DNA of 7,986 bases, taken from Thiopseudomonas sp. Lineage in GTDB: Bacteria; Pseudomonadota; Gammaproteobacteria; Pseudomonadales; Pseudomonadaceae. The stretch's first letter is position 1. The number at the start of each line of letters is the position of its first letter. Under the pieces are notes generated by a model that made no database searches, was not told the origin of the DNA, and was given only the letters and a program-made list of their open reading frames with translations. The DNA is taken from positions 1 to 7,986 of the forward strand of contig JALOAC010000051.1 of the NCBI GenBank assembly GCA_023228985.1. Direction: 5' to 3'. Positions 6,355 through 7,986 of this stretch are shown piece after piece. Made by a program: the position numbers and the translations under genes.

Positions 6355-6456
6355 GGGATTAGGTCCAATGATCAGATTCAACGGCCCCAGCACTACCTGT
6401 ACCGGTGTCTCTCCAAAGCTGAGGAAATTCTTAAGTTGTATCGACCGGATCAGCAT
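6355..6456 (-). pseudogene. P-loop (AAA/ABC-type) ATPase, N-terminal fragment cut at Walker A
   Basis: The ATG at 6456 has AAGGAA and GAGGAG upstream and starts MLIRSIQLKNFLSFG. This is followed by LGPLNLIIGPN, the standard opening of SMC/RecF/OLD-like AAA ATPases (normally IIGPNGSGKSNL). After GPN the reading becomes PALFMSPKKY, which is encoded by the right end of the IS1380 element. The break therefore falls inside the Walker A loop, before the Gly-Lys-Ser that binds nucleotide. The rest of the gene is not found beyond the IS, so this is a dead fragment. ATPases of this class are frequent in defence systems (for example Gabija-like or retron-associated), DNA repair and RecF-like roles, and 29 residues cannot tell which. 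The second IS1380 copy begins about 25 bases upstream of the start. Confidence 0.75.
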
Positions 6457-6481
6457 CTTTCCTTATTTCTCCTCAATCTAT

Positions 6482-6940
6482 CTCAATTCAAGACACTTGT
6501 TCAAAAACAAAGAAGACAGTCTATTTATCCTTTATAATCAATATGTTCAGACAAGACCTGATTAACAATGACTGCTCACCATGGGCGAAACAATACCGCC
6601 CCAGAAACCAACCTGCAACCCATCTTTGTCTGTTCAGTTGAGCGGGTGCAAAACCAGCAGTGATGGCGGCGCTTTTTTGCTGCGGGAAGTCATGGATCGC
6701 AGCGGTATCTTTGAGCGGCTCGGGCAACATCTGCAGGATAATCGCGAACCGCTCAGGGTTCCGCACAGCCTAATCAGCCAGCTTCGTACGTTGATGATCC
6801 AGCACGCTCAAGGCTGGGATGATCTGAGTGACAACCAGCTACTCAGTGAAGATCCGGTGTTTCAGCTGGCTTGCAGCGACCAGCGCAGCACCACGCCCTT
6901 GATGCAACAGCAGCCTTCTCAGCCGACGCTGTCCCGACGG
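6482..6940 (+). mobile_element. Second IS1380-family copy, 3'-truncated
   Basis: A direct repeat of the first 450 or so bases of the element at 4648. The left end near 6482 (CTCAATTCAAGACACTTG) aligns with CCTTATTCATGAAACTCG. The copies share CAAAAACAAAGAAG, ATCAATATGTTC and the transposase start. They differ at many, largely third-codon, positions, so they are related but distinct elements and not a recent duplication. Similarity stops at TGTCCCG (6930-6936), where the other copy continues into LLNLLAQ, and unrelated sequence follows. No right end is present. Confidence 0.8.
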
Positions 6941-6946
6941 AGGTGA
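6581..6946 (+). pseudogene. IS1380-family transposase, N-terminal fragment
   Basis: An open frame of 121 residues from MGETIPPQKP to QPTLSRRR. It matches the region before and including residues 17-91 of the other IS1380 transposase (ERLGQ...QPTLSR) and shows what that gene's N-terminus should look like (SLSVQLSGCKTSSDGGAFLLREVMD in part). It ends at TGA 6944-6946 just after homology is lost, so only the N-terminal domain is present and none of the DDE residues. It cannot transpose, but if expressed it could bind element ends. Confidence 0.85.
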
Positions 6947-7052
6947 CTTTAAACCCGGAACACAAGGAGCTTGCCGAGACTATAAAAAACGCAGCATAGA
7001 AAAACTCAAAGGCGACAGATACCTTGACAGTTACCGACTGGTTTCAGCCACC
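6937..7052 (+). other. Spacer between truncated IS1380 and toxin-antitoxin operon
   Basis: Directly after the break in the transposase, the frame 6937-6999 reads TEVTLNPEHKELAETIKNAA and stops at TAG 6997-6999. It could be the C-terminal tail of a host gene cut by the IS, though it is too short to identify. A TTGACA hexamer at 7024-7029 has no good -10 at 16-18 bases. Nothing else is recognised. Confidence 0.25.
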
Positions 7053-7077
7053 AGTTGTGGTCATGATGACCACAACT
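7053..7077. promoter_or_regulatory. Perfect 25-bp palindrome, likely operator of the toxin-antitoxin operon
   Basis: The half-sites AGTTGTGGTCAT (7053-7064) and ATGACCACAACT (7066-7077) are exact inverse complements around a single central G. It lies 55 bases before the toxin start. The antitoxin downstream has an XRE-type helix-turn-helix, and such antitoxins repress their own operons by binding palindromes upstream, so this is the natural operator candidate. As RNA it would form a strong hairpin but has no T-run. Confidence 0.7.
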
Positions 7078-7097
7078 TGATATTTCTCGCTTGCCTA

Positions 7098-7125
7098 TTG
7101 ATCTATGTCTCCCTTCGGATACAAT
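7098..7125 (+). promoter_or_regulatory. Candidate promoter of the toxin-antitoxin operon
   Basis: TTGATC (7098-7103) and TACAAT (7120-7125) are separated by 16 bases and match the -35 and -10 consensus at 4/6 and 5/6. Transcription would begin about 7 bases after the -10, at or next to the toxin ATG (7132), predicting a nearly leaderless mRNA. The palindrome ends 20 bases upstream of the -35. Confidence 0.45.
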
Positions 7126-7131
7126 GGCGAC

Positions 7132-7428
7132 ATGAACTATTTTGAACGAACCGCTGAATTCGAAAAATGGCTGGTCGGGCTAAAGGACTCTGCTGCTCGG
7201 CTGCGTATTGCGCGGCGAATCAATGCTGCGTCCGGCGGTAACTTCGGCGACTGCAAGCCTGTTGGTGAAGACGTTTCCGAAATGCGCATTCACTACGGAC
7301 CGGGCTACCGAGTGTATTTCACACGGATCGGGAACACGGTGTATCTGTTGCTTGCAGGCGGTGACAAGTCCAGCCAGAAGCGTGACATAGCCCGCGCCCT
7401 AGAAATGGTCAGACAACTAAAGGAATAA
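7132..7428 (+). CDS. RelE/ParE-superfamily addiction module killer protein (HigB-like toxin)
   Basis: A 98-residue toxin of the COG3657-type 'addiction module killer protein' family, expected by family to act as a ribosome-dependent mRNA interferase. Recognisable features are FEKWLVGLKD near the N-terminus, GNFGDCKPVGEDVSEMRIHYG at about 36-56 (in part) with Arg52, GPGYRVYF (56-63) with Arg60, and the C-terminal signature LLAGGDKSSQKRDIARA (73-89 region) with Lys79, Gln82 and Asp85. The ATG at 7132 is preferred over one at 7105 because family members begin at this point. Neither start has a Shine-Dalgarno sequence, while the -10-like TACAAT sits 6 bases before 7132. The toxin precedes its antitoxin by 3 bases, the reversed order seen in higBA-type operons. 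It appears intact. Confidence 0.9.
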   Translation: MNYFERTAEFEKWLVGLKDSAARLRIARRINAASGGNFGDCKPVGEDVSEMRIHYGPGYRVYFTRIGNTVYLLLAGGDKSSQKRDIARALEMVRQLKE

Positions 7429-7431
7429 AGC

Positions 7432-7755
7432 ATGGACATAATCAACGTTAACCCTAAAGCACTAGAAAACCTCGGCGTTCAGCCTTTTGATCTAGCTGAC
7501 TATTTGCAAACCGATGAAGATATTGCCGAATACCTCAGTCAGGTCTTATCTGAAGGTGACACTGACGAGCTTATTCGTGCGGTTGGCTATGTGGCCAAAG
7601 CACGCGGCATGTCTCAGATAGCCAAAGACTCCGGCCTAGGTAGAGCAAGCCTCTACAAAGCCTTTGCACCAGGTGCTCAGCCCCGTTTCGATACAGTCAT
7701 AAAAGTCATGCGCGCGATAGGTATTGAGCTGCACGCGGCGAATGCTCACGCCTAA
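7432..7755 (+). CDS. Addiction module antidote protein with XRE-type HTH (HigA-like antitoxin)
   Basis: A 107-residue antitoxin of the COG3636-type family that accompanies this toxin. It neutralises the toxin by direct binding and is likely to repress the operon. The N-terminal part contains FDLADYLQTDEDIAEYLSQVL (19-39, in part), and the helix-turn-helix is RGMSQIAKDSGLGRASLYKAF (58-78 region), followed by FDTVIKVMRAIGIELHA. AAGGA, within the last toxin codons, lies 8 bases before the ATG. With a 3-base gap this makes translation coupled to the toxin gene. Both partners are complete, so the pair may stabilise this region against loss. Confidence 0.92.
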   Translation: MDIINVNPKALENLGVQPFDLADYLQTDEDIAEYLSQVLSEGDTDELIRAVGYVAKARGMSQIAKDSGLGRASLYKAFAPGAQPRFDTVIKVMRAIGIELHAANAHA

Positions 7756-7860
7756 GGGCTTTGCCTTAAATACGTGTTAGAGCCGCATACCTTTTTCCTT
7801 GTTTATCCCTGTCGCCATTGGCAGGGGTGAACTATAGCCTTGGACTGGCTAGTCTGTATT
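7756..7860. other. Spacer between antitoxin gene and tnpB element end
   Basis: A weak hairpin CCCTGTC/GGCAGGG (one G-T pair, loop GCCATT) occupies about 7807-7826. It has no T-run after it, so it is at most a poor terminator for the toxin-antitoxin operon. The last 20 bases before 7861 flank the IS200/IS605-type end. Confidence 0.35.
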
Positions 7861-7898
7861 TTGACATCCTCCCCGCCCTAAAGGACGGGGATTCCCTC
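7861..7898 (-). repeat. IS200/IS605-type right end with terminal hairpin
   Basis: The arms CCCCGCC (7871-7877) and GGACGGGG (7883-7890, one bulged A) form a hairpin around CTAAA. On the minus strand this is followed by GGATGTCAA ending at 7861. Subterminal hairpins plus a short cleavage tetra/pentanucleotide such as TCAA are typical of right ends recognised by TnpA of IS200/IS605 elements. The tnpB stop codon (7878-7880) lies in the hairpin loop. The outermost base is likely 7861, but is not proven. Confidence 0.7.
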
Positions 7899-7986
7899 TA
7901 CAGGACGGCCATGCCCGACCGCAAGAATGTTCTTGGCCGCATTGATGTCGCGGTCGTGAGTGACACCACACTCACTGCAAGTCCAT
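7878..7986 (-). CDS. tnpB: TnpB (IS200/IS605 RNA-guided nuclease), C-terminal end, partial
   Basis: Minus-strand codons 7985-7881 encode 35 residues: WTCSECGVTHDRDINAAKNI and then LAVGHGRPVEGIPVL. CxxC (CSEC) is the second half of the TnpB zinc ribbon, and DRDINAAKNIL carries the last RuvC catalytic Asp and the near-invariant NAAxNI motif. The body of the gene extends beyond the window, so its completeness and the presence of tnpA are unknown. The stop overlaps the right-end hairpin, as usual for this family. Confidence 0.92.
   Translation of the reverse strand, partial: WTCSECGVTHDRDINAAKNILAVGHGRPVEGIPVL

Larger units (their letters stand above)
7861..7986 (-). ncRNA. Probable TnpB-associated omega RNA (3' scaffold part, partial)
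   Basis: TnpB nucleases use a guide RNA made from the 3' end of their own gene and the adjoining right end, with the guide read from the DNA just beyond the element. The tnpB tail and right-end hairpin seen here are in that arrangement on the minus strand. The guide would begin at 7860 going leftwards, starting AATACAGACTAGCC. The 5' extent of the RNA lies outside the window or cannot be read. Confidence 0.45.

Noticed and set aside
6209..6565. A 118-codon plus-strand open frame from the IS1380 3' end into the second copy
   Set aside because: It crosses an IS boundary, runs antisense to the ATPase fragment and shows no protein-like motif or ribosome-binding site.
7024..7052. TTGACA at 7024-7029 as the promoter of the toxin-antitoxin operon
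   Set aside because: No acceptable -10 lies 16-18 bases downstream; TTGATC/TACAAT at 7098-7125 is a better pair.
1..7986. CRISPR array, tRNA or rRNA genes
   Set aside because: No regularly spaced short repeats, cloverleaf sequences or rRNA signatures were seen on either strand.

Overview
This window looks like a stretch of mobile-element-rich accessory DNA from a gammaproteobacterium. The types of insertion sequence (IS407-subgroup IS3, IS5, IS1380, IS200/IS605) and the HigBA-type toxin-antitoxin pair suggest a Pseudomonas/Halomonas/Marinobacter-like source, but the genus cannot be fixed from this sequence. Base composition is a mosaic: the left third (ugd, HEPN gene) is AT-rich, while the IS1380 transposase and the toxin-antitoxin area are richer in GC.

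Layout. 1-308: the probable tail of an upstream gene, a terminator-like hairpin, a second two-tier hairpin and an extended -10 promoter in front of ugd. 309-1574 (+): an intact UDP-glucose 6-dehydrogenase, the only clear metabolic gene, implying UDP-glucuronate supply for surface polysaccharide. 1804-2733 (-): an unrecognised protein with a C-terminal HEPN-like signature (RxxxxH). 2770-3968: a complete-length IS3-family (IS407-type) element with both inverted repeats and an A-AAA-AAG frameshift site, but with Asn in place of the second catalytic Asp. 4013-4198: a fragment of an IS5-family element (left end plus transposase N-terminus). 4170-4628 (-): a small membrane-anchored protein whose last nine codons come from that IS5 end. 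4648-6353: an IS1380-family element whose transposase carries two compensating deletions near its start. About 6355-6456 (-): the first 29 or so codons of a P-loop ATPase, cut off at the Walker A motif by the IS1380 end. 6482-6940: a second, diverged and truncated IS1380 copy. 7053-7755: a perfect 25-bp palindrome, a promoter and a HigB-HigA-type toxin-antitoxin operon. 7861-7986: the 3' end of an IS200/IS605-type tnpB gene on the minus strand, with its terminal hairpin and presumed omega-RNA guide junction.

Interpretation. Four IS families and five separate IS pieces lie in about 6 kb. None of the three element ends that can be placed precisely shows a target-site duplication, and the genes they abut do not continue on the other side. 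The region has therefore been rearranged by deletion or recombination between elements, not just by simple insertion. The HEPN protein, the membrane-coiled-coil protein and the ATPase fragment look like remains of a defence or accessory island, each with an IS lying within about 40 bp of its start codon. I found no intact new multi-gene system. The most distinctive items are the HEPN protein, the ATPase interrupted in its P-loop, the possibly leaderless toxin transcript under a perfect palindrome, and the tnpB/omega-RNA end.
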